Program-made: the position numbers and the translations under genes
Part shown: positions 22,563 to 35,305 of the stretch, piece after piece
Position numbering within the stretch: the stretch's first letter is position 1
Layout of the letters: the number at the start of each line of letters is the position of its first letter
The notes under the pieces: generated by a model
The model's database searches: none
What the model was told of the DNA's origin: nothing
Seen by the model: only the letters and a program-made list of their open reading frames with translations
From: Bugula neritina
Lineage: Eukaryota; Bryozoa; Gymnolaemata; Cheilostomatida; Bugulidae
NCBI GenBank assembly: GCA_964035545.1
Contig: OZ037766.1
Coordinates: 12,721,722 to 12,781,721, forward strand
Length of the DNA: 60,000 nt
Direction of reading: 5' to 3'

Positions 22563-24425
22563 ATGATCAAATTTCATTCTCTAGTAATACTGTGTCTGAC
22601 TATTGGACTAGTAACCTCTTATATGCTGACTGATGAATGTCTCAGCTGTTTAAGACAGGTAATGTGAACTTACAGGTATATTATAATCTACGATTATTTA
22701 ACAAATTGACATTTATAAATTTTTATCTTTTCACAATCTTTAATTTGCACGCATCAACATATTATAATGATGACTGTATATAACATTCATAGAAAAAGAA
22801 GGGAGATAAGACATGCCGGTGGAACTGGGGGAACAAGTCATGTGGAACATATCACATCACGGAGGAGTTTTGGTCTGATGCCTACCAGAGAGGATATTGT
22901 AAGTGTATCTGCCTAATTTTAAGTATAGTTGCTGCGTCATCATATTATATATTCTATACTGACAAGGCAAAAAGCCAGAAGCACATATAAAATATGTTTT
23001 ATAAAATGTACAATAACTCAAACTTCTATTTAAAATATTATTCTAAATATAGAAGTTTGAGTTTGCAGATAAAACTGAAATTATCTGTCACTCAGCACCA
23101 TGTACCGTTGGAAAGCTTAAAACTAATTACACGGATCTAGTTCAACACAAAACTGTATTGCACACTAGAGAAATTAAATTTATGATACATGCCAGTGTGA
23201 AAATGCGTAAATAAAAACCAGTATAGTTATGAACAGTAATATGATACATGTATAAGAGGTTTCACTCCAGATAGATGCTTCCCAGTTAGAAGTTTCCCAG
23301 TTAGATGCTGTTTTTTTATTTTGGTGCTACGTATAGTAATGTACGTGTATATATATATACTTATATAATTGTTGCATTGATTGCTAAACATGAAATAATA
23401 GATAATGTGAATTATCTGAAATAATATTCCAATTTTTCACTTATTTTTGCAGGACAGTAATTAATATACAATAATAATAAACGCTATCTTCAATAAATAC
23501 TTATTAATAAAAATAAGTTTTTAAGCAAGAAGTATAGACAATTCAAAATTAATTAGTTAATGCAGATCAATGGAACTACTTTCAAGACTTAAAGAAAATA
23601 TTTTATACTCTTGTTTCAATAATATATCGTATATATTTCAATAATAAATTACACATAAAATACATATATATCATACCAAAATACATAAATAGCCTCTAAC
23701 TGAAAAGCATCTATTGGAGATGGCACTTTGCAAGACACTGCTGCACAGATTGATTCCAAAATATATTTTTTGATGGGTATTTTGCTATGATCAAAATATA
23801 TCGAATTTGAAAAAAAATTCAATTTTTTAGTAACGAAGTGACCTATAGATCGTTTTTTATAGTAAGTTGATATTTAGATGCTACTTATATTAACAGATGT
23901 TTAAACATATATACGTACCTATTTTATTTTTCAACATTTAATTGTTATAGCTATTATTATTGCAGTTGGCAACTGGTAAAAGTAATGCAGATATCATACG
24001 GCATCAATTTAATTTTGAAGAATTATAAATTTTCTTTATAGAGAGTCTTTGAAGCTCTTATTTGTTTTTTCAATACACATGGCAAACCAGTTCTATCGGC
24101 TATACACAATGGTGATTAATGCAATACCATTAATGTATTTTTAATATACATTATTTTCAAAGATGCTTTATTTGTATGCATTTTTATCCAATGTAGCATA
24201 TTTGCAGCATATGAAACTTGTACTAAGGATGATCAATGTGCTGAGCAGAGCATGATGTCGTACTTCCGTCGATATGGTGAAAGATGTGCCAAACAACTGA
24301 AAAAGGAGACATACCAGCTGACTTGTGGAGATTATATAAGACTGCATGATGGAGGACCTGATGGTTGTTCTAAATTTAGCACTATCAATGCCTCAGGGTC
24401 AATAGACAGGTGCATGTCACGATAG
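22563..24425 (+). CDS. i-type lysozyme-like gene 5, one Cys pair missing
   Basis: Exons 22563-22658, 22793-22898 and 24208-24425 give 139 codons. The signal peptide (MIKFHSLVILCLTIGLVTS) is followed by LTDECLSCLRQ. Exon 2 begins KKKG, so the catalytic Glu is replaced by Lys; CRWNWG has Asn for the catalytic Asp. The usual FWxxCG is FWSDAYQRGY, with no Cys, and in exon 3 the usual CAxxCM is CAEQSM, with Ser for Cys. These two Cys are expected to pair, so the loss is coordinated. The rest of exon 3 is canonical (RRYGERCAKQL, LTCGDYIRLHDGGPDGC). Ten mature Cys. A MITE and a hairpin lie in intron 2. I predict a secreted protein that is not a classical muramidase. Gene 7 shares the same loss. Confidence 0.9.
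23015..23063. repeat. hairpin-forming inverted repeat in intron 2 of gene 5
   Basis: aactcaaacttctatttaa is mirrored by taaatatagaagtttgagtt with a short A/T loop, giving about 18 paired positions. Confidence 0.75.
23258..23727. mobile_element. MITE family copy 2, in intron 2 of gene 5
   Basis: The left end, ggtttcactccagatagatg, is followed by cttcccagttagaagtttcc. The right end, in complement, reads gccatctccaatagatgc then ttttcagttagag. The interior (ttattttggtgctac ... taccaaaatacataaatag) matches the copy at 6173. Confidence 0.75.
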
Positions 24426-24439
24426 GGGATTTCAAGAAG

Positions 24440-25320
24440 AACATGTTTAGCTGCAGTGACAATTCCCTACTTTGTCAGATAAACACATATTCCTAAATCA
24501 TTCTGTAAACTTGTGTGGCTTGGTCGCTTTTGATTGTTAACTAAAATAGTAGTAGCCTAATCTTGCTTTTAGTGAGCAACCTTGATGTAAGCTGCATGTA
24601 CATTGTTAGAGATGCATAGGTTTTGCTTCTACCATGTCACCATGACTTCTTTTTACAATACAACAATATTGTAACTTATTCTAATAATAATTTTTGCTCT
24701 GAAAATACAATACAGCAAAAACAGTCACTCGCAAATGCATCACACGTTAAATATAATCCATGTAGTAAACTTTGTGGCAGCCATGTCTGATCAAAGTAGT
24801 ATAATCTACACCTTGAGGTAAAAAACAGTGCTTCTATATTAAGTTTGAGTTTAGTTGATTTAATTTAGTTAAAATAATTTTTAGCAACCTTTAAAGTTTA
24901 AGGCATCGTCAATTATACAACTTCCCATTTTATAGTCCAGATGTAAAAATCTCAGTGAATGCAAAAGTGTGTGAATAATTATTTTTTATTTTTTTGAAGC
25001 ATATTCTATTTTACAAGCATAGAAATATATAATTGCCTAAACTTAGATAGTTCATACTATAAACTGAATATAAAGCAATTAAAAATTGCAATGATACTTA
25101 CAGCATTTGGTTGAACAATAGAGCTTTGAATTTATTTAATGAAATTTGCAATCTTTTGTTCTGTTTTCTTTTAATATTATGTTTAAGAGTATAAATGAAA
25201 AACTTAATGTGATTAGCTATAATTTATTTGTCAAATTATTTAATTACTCTGGTAGAAGAAAAAATTGCTATTATGCAACAAATGCATTATTCTGGTATAT
25301 ATAGTAAAATTAATGATCAC
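24440..25320. other. spacer between gene 5 and the giant inverted repeat
   Basis: AT-rich, no supported exon. Confidence 0.5.
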
Positions 25321-25452
<132 letters not shown>

Positions 25453-25578
25453 ATATTATTGTATATATATATAATATAAAACCATTCAATAAAAACTTAG
25501 AGTAGGTTTATCCCACAACATTCTAAATTATTAAAATGTATTGATTGAGATGAGAAATTGTAAGTATTTAGCACTTTA

Positions 25579-27020
25579 TCAGGCCCGTATTGGGCATCTC
25601 CTATTCATTTCAGCCCATGCATCGTATGTTTTAGAACTGGAACAGCCGTTATTAGGTCCTCCATCATGTAGTCTAATATAGTCTGCACAAGTCAGCTCAT
25701 AAGGCTTTTTATTTAACTGTTTAGCACATCTGGCACCATATCTGCTAAATAATGTCCTCATACACTCACCAGCGCAGTGATCATCTTTGGCACACTCCTG
25801 AAATCCTGTGAAACACATGCAAAACTTCAAACATGTCTTGGTTGCCATTTTTTATTTTATAGTTTGTAATGGTACTTTTCTAATTTATGAGTTATTAAGC
25901 TGCAGCTACATAAAATGAAAATGCCTATGGCTGTTTTTGAATTTATATGTATTTTCAGCATTTTTAAATCTTTTTAAGTTTGGTAAAAACACTGATATGT
26001 AGAAAAATTAAGAAATGTGGAATGTGTAAAAACTGTCCTATTTTCAACTATGCATTTTTAGCAACACTTGTACTATACTCTTTTTTTACAATTCTAGCTA
26101 CCTATATATAACTTTTTAATAACTATTACTATAACATATACATTAAAATTTTCATAAAACTTAATTGCACTAGAGCTTGATTTAATCTAATAATTTTGAT
26201 GACCATTCAAGAGCTACAACTATATAGGTACTGCAGTTATGTACTAGGGCTATAAATTAGCAATCTAATATTAGCAAGGTATATTTATATAATGCACCCA
26301 TCTGAAATCATCTATAACATATGCAGCCCCAAATTGGGGTGATTTAGTGCAACAGTTGTAGCATGATCTGGGTTTGAAGTTAGGAGAAAGTCAAAGTTGT
26401 AACCTATACTCCCAATTCCAACATTGAGAACCTCAAACTACTGCACTTAGTTAGTTACCCCATCTTGTGGCTACTTTTAAAAAGTTTTCACTAACCTAGT
26501 CCTCTTCTACCACAAGAGTTCCAGAATGAATAAGTCATCACATAGGATCCACAAGTGAAACTTCCCCACCCCTTGTAACAACCATTTTTTGGGGCAGTAG
26601 TGCTTTTGTGCTGTTAAGGATAAAATCACTGGTTTGATACTAAATGCAAACGCCCAGAAAAAAGTACTGGGGACGAAAATTTTATTAACATTGTAATACA
26701 ACTTATAATAAATAATTACTGTAGCATAAAGTTTTTTAAAATAGCTTCGACTATATTTTAAGTAGCAAAAATGTTGAAGTCACTGCCAATTAAGGACTTA
26801 GAATTTTCAAATAATTGCAATACTATAGTCATTATATTAAACAAAAACTCTGCCCTAATTACTAAATAATAATTTATATTATTGTATTAAAAGAACTTTG
26901 AGCTTTAAAGTTTATTTACAATACCTGTCTGATGCAACTGAGACACTCATCTGTCAGTACCTGAGAACCAACCAGTCCAAGAATGAAGCTGAATACCACC
27001 AAACAGCAAACTCTACCCAT
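25579..27020 (-). CDS. i-type lysozyme-like gene 6 (minus strand)
   Basis: Exons, in transcript order, are 27020-26925, 26610-26496 and 25805-25579, giving 145 codons. The signal peptide (MGRVCCLVVFSFILGLVGSQ) is followed by LTDECLSCIRQ. Exon 2 begins HKSTTAPKNGCYKGWG: no Glu at the catalytic position (Lys next to it), Gly at the Asp position, and a longer loop than most copies. FWNSCGRRGL follows. Exon 3 has DDHCAGEC, RYGARCAKQL, LTCADYIRLHDGG and PNNGC, with an extra Asn relative to PDGC. The C-terminus RRCPIRA is shared only with gene 8, its inverted-repeat twin. Exon 3 differs from gene 8 far more than the flanking DNA does. An ATG-containing open stretch just before exon 3 is intron read-through. 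Confidence 0.9.
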
Positions 27021-28899
27021 TTTTCTGTTAAATATATTATTCTATAGCATTTGAGAAAAATAAATGTGTAGGTAAATTTTGCATCTTGTAAAACATAACA
27101 TAAAACTGTCTAAGATCACCATATTACGTTTCAACAGATTTAGAAAAAATTAAGGATTGATGAGCTAATTTAAATATTCGAAATGATAGTTCAAAAATAT
27201 TTTAAAGCTGATCTAACTATTTAGTATAATAAGGCTGTAAAAGTTGCTTTTACATTGAGGAAAATATTTAGAAGTTAAGTCTTTTTAGCTCAAAGCAACA
27301 CACTCCTGTCTTTTTCACCCTATTTATTTTTTATTTTTTTATAATTCTTAAATACAAAAAACCTGTTATTCTTTTGCATTTAGGAGTATTATTGCCTTTC
27401 TTACCATAATGTGACCAAAAACATAAAATAATATCAATATTTGTTTTTTAAAAGGACAAGTTTACCTTATTAACTTACCTTCAATCATAAAAGTTTATTC
27501 AGTATCTGGCTACTGTAGAAGTAGTAGAAGGCTATATGCTACTGTTCCAATGCAGTAAACTTTATAGGAATTTATTTGTATACTCTATTGGTCTATTCTT
27601 AGATTGTGTTTCAATATTCAGGTTATTAAAATGTTTATATACTTTTCTTATATATTTAATCTGTTTTCAAAGTGAAGCTTTAACTACATAAGCACCCAAA
27701 GTCAGACTATGCAACTTCTCCAAAGAGTTGCATAGAATTATATTGCAAATGCTTAGCAACGCATGCTAATAATAATGGAAGATTGCCAAACTGCTGTAAC
27801 TTATTACACTACTACTAATAATAATATTCAGGATGATGTATAAATGAGGCACGTAAAGCAGCCAATTTCTAAAATTCAGGACAGCAAATAGTTTAAAAGT
27901 ATAACATATAATTATTTATTACTTCTACTTGCAACTATTTCAATAACTCTAATTAATTTGTAAGAGTAAAATTATATTGTAAAATTTTTAAAAAAAACCT
28001 TAATTTATAATATCATTTTATTCAAAATAAAATATTTACTCCAGCAGTATAATTCTGGAAAAATCAACAAATATAAGACATCTATTCTGTTTCGAAGTCA
28101 GTGACAAATCTTCATTATATAACAAAACATTTCAGAATTAATTTATTCACTCAATTTTCCATATTTTAATTATTAGCCAAATGATGGAAAACAGAAGATT
28201 TGTTATGTTAGTAAATTTATATAAAAATAGGCTTTAGATTTACGGTAATGTAGAGTTTTACTTGAGCGTATTACATTTATACCTTGCTATTGGTTTATAG
28301 GCAGTCCATAGAGTTAACATGGCACTAGCAAAAGGCTTGCTAATCAGAAGAGTTATTTAAATTAAGCCCAGGGGGTTAAAATACTTACCTATATAAAAGT
28401 CTGATATGAGTGCTTAGCTAAGTAGCTTGCTAGGAACAATCATGCATTTAGAAGAAGACTAAGCTGTATAGTGCCATAAATATTTAGGGTTGCGTTTGTG
28501 CTCTTATGTAATATTTCAGACATTTCAAGGGTAATACGCTAATAATTTGACCTATACACTTTTGTTTACCTTCAGGTGGCATGATGTTGTCTTGTAGACT
28601 AGTATTGTAAGTTGTCTTCCCGTGAATTCATTAACAAACAGATAAGTAATCATTTAAATACCACAGCAAACACAGAGTGAATGGCTTCATGGATGAATCT
28701 TTGTAAATAGCTGACAAGTTACCGTGGAAAAACTTAGCACTATGCAATATGGTAGTATATATAGCCTAGCTACAATTAGTAATAGTGATGGTAATATAAC
28801 TGCATAATTATAGTAGCCAAGATTGGTAAATAGACATAGTAACTCAAATAAATGTTATTAAACAATCATCTCCAGTGTCTATATTTGAAGAAAAGTTTT

Positions 28900-29066
28900 T
28901 CTTACAAAAAGTAGTTTTGCCTTATATATTTTATGTTTAATGCGAAATTGTGCTGCATATTTTGGACATGACAATCTATAATATGAAGTGTGAATATATT
29001 ATTTGTAATAATTGCTAGTCTTACTTAAACTTTGCATTTTTCTGCTCTGCTCTATTACTCTACTAT
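28900..29066. other. start of the spacer between inverted-repeat arms
   Basis: Short AT-rich stretch with no gene seen; gene 7 lies further inside the spacer. Confidence 0.5.
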
Positions 29067-29148
29067 ATACACTGCACAATATGTCTGGTGTTTTCTCTCA
29101 TTGCTTTAAAGTAATGACAGAAAACACCAGACATATTGTGCAGTGTAT
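29067..29148. repeat. 82-bp near-perfect foldback hairpin
   Basis: The left arm, beginning atacactgcacaatatgtct and running to 29107, pairs with the right arm 29108-29148 (ending acatattgtgcagtgtat). There are only two mismatches in about 41 positions and essentially no loop (the centre is ctttaaag). It directly abuts a SINE fragment. Confidence 0.9.
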
Positions 29149-29149
29149 G

Positions 29150-29325
29150 TATAAACTCACGGAAGTTTATAATCATTATCCCTGTGAGAAACCCCTGATA
29201 GAAATGGTTTCTGTTAAAGCAGGCTAAAGACTTATTTACATGAGGCACAGGAGCAAATAGGACTTGTTTCTCTTACTAACATCACTTGTAGCCTTTGTCC
29301 TTGCTGGAACCCATGACCTTGTGTA
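29150..29325 (-). mobile_element. tRNA-SINE, 5'-truncated or decayed
   Basis: Tail-side aactcacggaagtttataat, body gagaaacccctgatagaaat and ctaacatcacttgtagcctt, and B-box complement tggaacccatgacc. The tRNA head after 29325 is not recognisable. Confidence 0.75.
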
Positions 29326-29329
29326 TATA

Positions 29330-30200
29330 CTTTGAAAAAAGGCTTTAAGACATGTAGACTCTCAGTGTATTGTCGTTAAAATTCGATTAGATTTAGTTAA
29401 AGCCTGACTATTCAAAGCACACATTGCAATTTAAGCTGCATGAAATAAAATGCTCTTATTACAATGTAGCAGTACAAGAGAGTAAAATATACTAACATAG
29501 ATTATCCGCTGTTCAATGTTGTTACAATAACTATACACTGAAGCTACAGTGTATTAGTTTTTCAATAATGTGAACAACTTTAAATTAAATCTAGTTTATT
29601 GACATAGTACTTAAACAAGCCTATATATGACACACGAAACAATAAATTCTAAAGGAAAAGCCGCTATTCTTCCTTTACTTATAATAGCCAGTTAGTTTAC
29701 CTGCACATTTATGTATTGCTGGGAAAGGTTGAGAGGTTAAATTATTGCCACAACCGAAGTAAGGGAGGTGAGTGTAGATCCAAACTATTATCTTTGTATA
29801 ATACTTTGATTTTGATTTAAAGTTTAGCACATAACTAATGATTTTGTTAACAAGTTTTGAATTGTATGCTAGTATGAAATATGAACTGCAGAAAAATTGT
29901 GTCGGAGATTTGCAGTACTTGAAAGTTGAATTTACAGCTGAAAATTTATTAACTCCACTTCAATCAATACTCTATGTTATAGCGTTTCAAAATATATGCT
30001 GTTTATATTGTTTTAATATATTTTGCGCCACTCATCTCGCAATAAAAATAGCGTTTAATTGTTTGTTGAAGTACCCAAAGATGTGTGCATTAAAATTTAC
30101 ATTATTATTATGTGGAAAATGATCAATTTTCAGGATTTGTCAGCATTGATCTAGTTTCATTTTAAACAGCATATGTGTTTATTTGTTTACAGCTCAGACT
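29330..30200. other. upstream region of gene 7
   Basis: AT-rich. A 94-codon open frame at 29838-30122 shows no recognisable domain. An acceptor-like tttacag (30185-30191) just before the ATG at 30205 suggests a 5' intron. Confidence 0.45.
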
Positions 30201-30204
30201 GAAA

Positions 30205-31060
30205 ATGGTTAAAATACACTCAGTGTTGTTGATCAGTTTATTTCTCAGATTGGTAACCTCACAGATACTAACTGAAAAGTGTCTCAGCTGTTTAAGACAG
30301 GTAAACTAGCCAAAAGCTCTTCTAACAAATATTAGTATGTTTTGTCACATTAATTTTCTTGCAAAAACTAACACTGAGCTGAGTACAATAAATAATATTC
30401 ACAGCATAAGGAAGGGACTGAAGGTTGCCGCATGACTTGGACCGACACATTTTGTGGAAAATATGTCATGTCAAAAGGATTCTGGGAAGCTGGTGGTTAC
30501 AGAGGACTTTGTGAGTAGTTCAGCTCCTGTGTTATCATAGTTAATTTTAATTACCTGCAGTCCAAAATTTAAAAGATAAACAACCTAGCTGCAGAATATA
30601 GTTTAAAGTTATACATGTATATATGCATGCTAAGAATATTACATAAGTTCAAGTTTTCAAACATGATGTAAATACAATATTATTGGCAACATATTCAGTT
30701 GCACTTCTCAACTCCCTATATTCAAGTTAATCTGATATAAAACACATTACGTAACAACAGCAGTTTTATTGTTGTGCAATATTTCTTGCAGAGATCTGGT
30801 ATTTTTTATATAAAATTATATTCAAAATTATAACTTTTGCAGCATTTGAGGCTTGTGCTAGTGATGATGATTGTGCCGCTGATACTATGAGGATTTTCTT
30901 CTGTCGATTTGGTGAAAGATGTGCCAAACAACTGAATAAGGAGACATACCAGCTGACTTGCGGAGATTATATAAGACTGCACAATGGCGGAGCTGATGGT
31001 TGTTCCAGATCAGATACTCTGGCTGATTCTAGGTCAATAGAAGGATGTATGTCATATTAG
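30205..31060 (+). CDS. i-type lysozyme-like gene 7, one Cys pair missing
   Basis: Exons 30205-30300, 30405-30510 and 30843-31060 give 139 codons. The signal peptide (MVKIHSVLLISLFLRLVTSQ) has an Arg in its core; ILTEKCLSCLRQ follows. Exon 2 begins HKEG (Lys at the catalytic Glu position, Glu one residue later) and CRMTW has Thr at the Asp position. FWEAGGYRGL lacks the usual Cys, and exon 3 DCAADTMRIFF lacks the matching CAxxC Cys. A new Cys appears five residues on (FFCRFGERC), leaving an odd count of eleven mature Cys. LTCGDYIRLHNGGADGC is intact. A poly(A) signal lies near 31214-31219. It is single-copy between the arms of the inverted repeat and its closest relative by motif is gene 5. 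Confidence 0.9.
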
Positions 31061-33650
31061 AAATGCAGCTCAAAAAGACTATCTTTACAGAACATTAAAG
31101 CTGTTGCATGTTTGATTGTTCATTGTAAAAATAATCAAGACATGTATAAGCATTATACTTTATGAAATTTTGTGATATATACCGACGCGGTATATTAAGA
31201 ATAATTTTATGGAAATAAATTTAAGCTTTTGCAAGATGGAGCTTTCAAATTAAAACAGAAATGAGAAATATAGACTGCTATATATACTAGATATAGCATT
31301 CTAGCACAAACTTTGTAATAGAGCAAAACATGCAAAGTTTTTATAAGACTAGCAATTATTAAAAAATATGGCACATGCACATTTCATATTAGATTGTCAT
31401 GTGGAATTAAGCCATTTCAAAATATGTATCGAAAGTTTGCATTAAACATAAAATATATCAATGGATATAAGGCAAAACTAACTTTTGTAAAAAAAATTTC
31501 TCCAAATATTGACACTGCATGGGAATAATTGTTTAATAACGTTTATTTGAGTTTTATGTCCACTTATCAATCTTGGCTACTATAATATGCAGTTATGTTA
31601 CTATCACTATTACTAATAGGCATATATACTACCATTGCATAGTGCTTGAGTCTTTCCATTTTAAATTAATTAATTCCAAAGCAATTTATAGTTTAATACT
31701 TGATATATAAATTTATTTCTAGCCAAAAGATTCTATAAATAAGAATCCAATATTATACTTTCATTGCCTGTAATGGGAGCACATTATATGTGCGATTAAT
31801 ATATATTGAAAATTTTGCCAGCATTCATCAAAGTAAAGAAAAAACTCTTTTAAATATTGTAACTTGTCAGCTATTTATTAAGATTCATACATGAGATCAT
31901 TCACTTTGCGTTTGCTGCGGTATTTAAATGATTACTAAAAGGTTTGTTAATAAATTCTTGAGAAGACAACTTACAATACTAGTCTACAAGACATCACACC
32001 ATTTTAAGGCAGACAAAAGTTTATAGGTCAAATTATTAGTGTTAAAACAAAACACACTGCTACCCTGGAGATGTCTAAAATATTACATAAGATCAAGCAG
32101 TGCCATTTTAAAAGACTGACTGGTTTTTACCACCTACACAACGCTAAATATTTAAGGCTATACAGCTAAGCCTTCTTCTAAATACACTAGTGTTCCCAGC
32201 AAGCTACTTAGCTATAAGCACTCATACTATAGTTTTATATAGATAAGTATTTTAACCACATGGGCCCAACTTAAATAGCTCTTTTGATTAGCAAGCCTTT
32301 TATTAGCTCGGCAGACTGCCTTGGTCAAAACAATAGCAAAGTGTGACCGGAGCACAAGTTGAAAAAAACTCTATAAATATTAATGTGAATTTAAAACTTA
32401 TAATATTTGTATATGAATGTTCTAAAATAAAAAGATTTCTATTTTCCATCATTTGGCTAATATAATTAAAATGAAAAAATTGAGTGAATAAATTAATTCT
32501 GAAACATTTTGTTATATAATGAAGATCTGTCACTGACTTCAAAACGGTGTCTTACTTTTGTTGATTTTTACAGAAGTATACTGCTGGAGTAAAAATTTTA
32601 CTTTGAATAAGATGATCTAATAAGTTAAAGTCTTTGTTATGAATTTTACATTAGAGCGTTATGCTTAACAAATTTATTAGACAAGTTTATTAAAATAGTT
32701 GCAAGTAGAAGTAATAAATAATTATACATACTTTTAAACTACAATTTGCTGTCCTGTTTTAGAAATTGGCTACTTTACATGCCTCATTTATACATAATAC
32801 TGCATTATAATTAGTAGTAGTGTAATAAGTTACAGCAGTTTGACAATCTTCCATTATTACTGCATGCGTTGCTAAGCATTTGCAATATAATTATATGCCA
32901 GTATTTGGTTCTAATCTATTATAAGCTTCACGGGTTTTCATTAGAGAAGTGTTCTGGCAGCAAAAATTAAACTCTTTGGAGAAGTTGCAAAGTCTGACTT
33001 TGAGTGCTTATGTAGTTAAAGCCTCACTTTTGAAAACAGATTAAATATACAAGAAAAGTATATAAACATTCTAATAACCTGGATATTGAAACGAACTCTA
33101 AGAATAGACCTACAGAGTATACAAATAAATTCCATAGCCTTCTACTACTTCTAAAGTAGCCAGATACTGAATTTTATTTGAAGGTAAGTTGATAAGATAA
33201 ACTTTTTATTTCAAACATTAAATAATAATATTTTTAGGTAAAAATAAACTAGTTTTTGGTCACACTATGGTAAAAAAATCAATAATACTCCTAAATGCAA
33301 AAGAATAACAGGTTTTTTGTATGAAAATTATAAAAAATAAATAATAAATAGGGTGAAAAAGACAGGAGTGTGTTGTTTTGAGCTAAAAAGACTTAACTTC
33401 TAAATATTTTCCTCAATGTAAAAGCAACTTTTACAGCCTTATTATACTAAATAGTTAGATCAGCTTTAAAACATTTTTGAACTATCATTTCGAATATTTA
33501 AATTAGCTCATCAATCCTTAATTTTTTCTAAATCTGTTGAAACGTAATATGGTGATCTTAGACAGTTTTATGTTATGTTTTACAAGATGCAAAATTTACC
33601 TACTCATTTATGTTTCTCAAACGCTATAGAATAATATATTTAACAGAAAA

Positions 33651-35082
33651 ATGAGTAGAGTTTGCTGTTTGGTGGTATTCAGCTTCATTCTTGGACTGGT
33701 TGGTTCTCAGATACTGACAGATGAGTGTCTCAGTTGCGTCAGACAGGTATTGTAAATAAACTTTAAAGCTCAAAGTTCTTTTAATACTCTAATAGAAATT
33801 ATTATTTAGTAATTATGATTAGGGCAGAGTTTTTGTTTAATATAATGACTATAGTATTGCAATTATTTGAAAATTCTAAGTTCTTAATTGGCAGTGACTT
33901 CAACACTTTTGCTATAATTAATTAATGCATATTATAGAAGTTATTTTAAAAAATTATGCTACAGCAATTATTTATGATAATTTGTATTACAATGTTGATG
34001 AAATTTTCGTCCCCAGTACTTTTGTTTGAGCATTTGCATTTATAGTACCAAACCAGTGATTTTATCCTTAACAGCACAAAAGCACTACTGCCCCAAAAAT
34101 TGGTTGTCATATGGGTTGGGGAAGTTTCACTTGTGGATCCCATGTGATAACTTATTCATTCTGGAAAGATTGTGGTAGAAGAGGACTAGGTTAGTGAAAA
34201 CTTTTTAAAAGTAGCCTAGAGATGGGGTAACTGAGTGTAGTAGTTTGAGATTCTCAATGTTGGAATTGAAAGTTTAGGTTACAACTTTGACTCTCCCCAA
34301 CTTCAAACCCAGATCCTGCTATAACTGCTGCATTTAATCACCCCAATTTATAGGAGGCTGCATATATTACAGATGATTTCAGATGGGTGCATTATATAAA
34401 TATACCTTGCTAATACTAGATTGGTAATTCATAGCCCCAGTACATAACCAGTATTTAGTTATAGCACTTGAATGGCCATCAGCATTGTTAGATTAAATCA
34501 AGAGCGCTAAGCTTTAATCAAATTAAGTTTTATGAGAATTCTAATGTAATTATTAAAAAGTTATATATAGGTAGCTAGAATGGTAAAAAAAAGGGTGTAG
34601 TAAAAGTGTGCTAAAAATGCATAGCTTAAAATATGACATTTTTGTATACATTTCAAATTTTTCAATTTTTATGATATCAGTGTTTGTAGCAAACTTAATT
34701 ATAAATATTCAAAATGCTGAAAATATACATACAAATTCAAAAACAGCCTTCTGTAGCTATAAGCATTTCATTTTATGCAGCTGCAGCTTAACAACTCATA
34801 AATTATAAAATGAAAATGGCAACCAAAACATTTTTGAAGTTTTGCATGTGTTTCACAGGATTTCAGGAGTGTACCATTGATGATCAATGCAGTGGAGAGT
34901 GTATGAGGACATACTTTCGCAGATTTGGCCCCAGATGTGCTAAACAGTTGAATAAAGAGACATACCAGCTGACTTGCGCAGACTATATTAGACTGCATGA
35001 TGGAGGACCTGATGGTTGTTCCAGTTCTAAAACATACGATGCGTGGGCTGAAATGAATAGGAGATGCCCAATACGGGCCTGA
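33651..35082 (+). CDS. i-type lysozyme-like gene 8 (twin of gene 6)
   Basis: Exons 33651-33746, 34075-34189 and 34859-35082 give 144 codons. The signal peptide (MSRVCCLVVFSFILGLVGSQ) is followed by ILTDECLSCVRQ. Exon 2 begins HKSTTAPKIGCHMGWG: the catalytic Glu is absent and Gly sits at the Asp position. FWKDCGRRGL follows. Exon 3 has TIDDQCSGECMRTYF, RRFGPRCAKQL, KETYQLTCADYIRLHDGGPDGC and the C-terminus RRCPIRA. Twelve mature Cys. Exon 3 carries the KETYQLTC version found in genes 5, 7, 12, 13 and 15, whereas gene 6 has KKPYELTC; this suggests sequence exchange between copies. The second intron donor is gttagt. Confidence 0.92.
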
Positions 35083-35189
35083 TAAAGTGCTAAATACTTA
35101 CAATTTCTCATCTCAATCAATACATTTTAATAACTTAGAATGTTTTGAGATAAACCTACTTTAACTTTTCATTGAATAGTCTTATACTA

Positions 35190-35222
35190 TAATATACAAT
35201 AATATACAATAATATACAATAA

Positions 35223-35301
<79 letters not shown>
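35190..35301. repeat. ataatatacaa repeats and (TA)n microsatellite
   Basis: About three copies of aatatacaat, followed from 35223 by about 78 bp of pure TA. Confidence 0.95.

Positions 35302-35305
<4 letters not shown>

Larger units (their letters stand above)
31490..35301 (+). repeat. right arm of giant inverted repeat (contains gene 8)
   Basis: Inverse partner of 25321-28895. It includes the gene 8 exons, an upstream region of about 2 kb, and an outer end made of ataatatacaa repeats followed by (TA)n at 35223-35301. The spacer between the arms is about 2.6 kb. Confidence 0.9.

Noticed and set aside
29838-30122. 94-codon open frame upstream of gene 7
   Set aside because: No signal peptide, domain or second copy; its length is compatible with chance.
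34810-34858. ATG and short open stretch (MKMATKTFLKFCMCFTG) directly before exon 3 of gene 8, also in gene 6; possible alternative first exon with its own leader
   Set aside because: A standard tttcacag acceptor lies at exactly the position used by all other copies, and the stretch is shared only because the arms are recent duplicates. Kept as intron.
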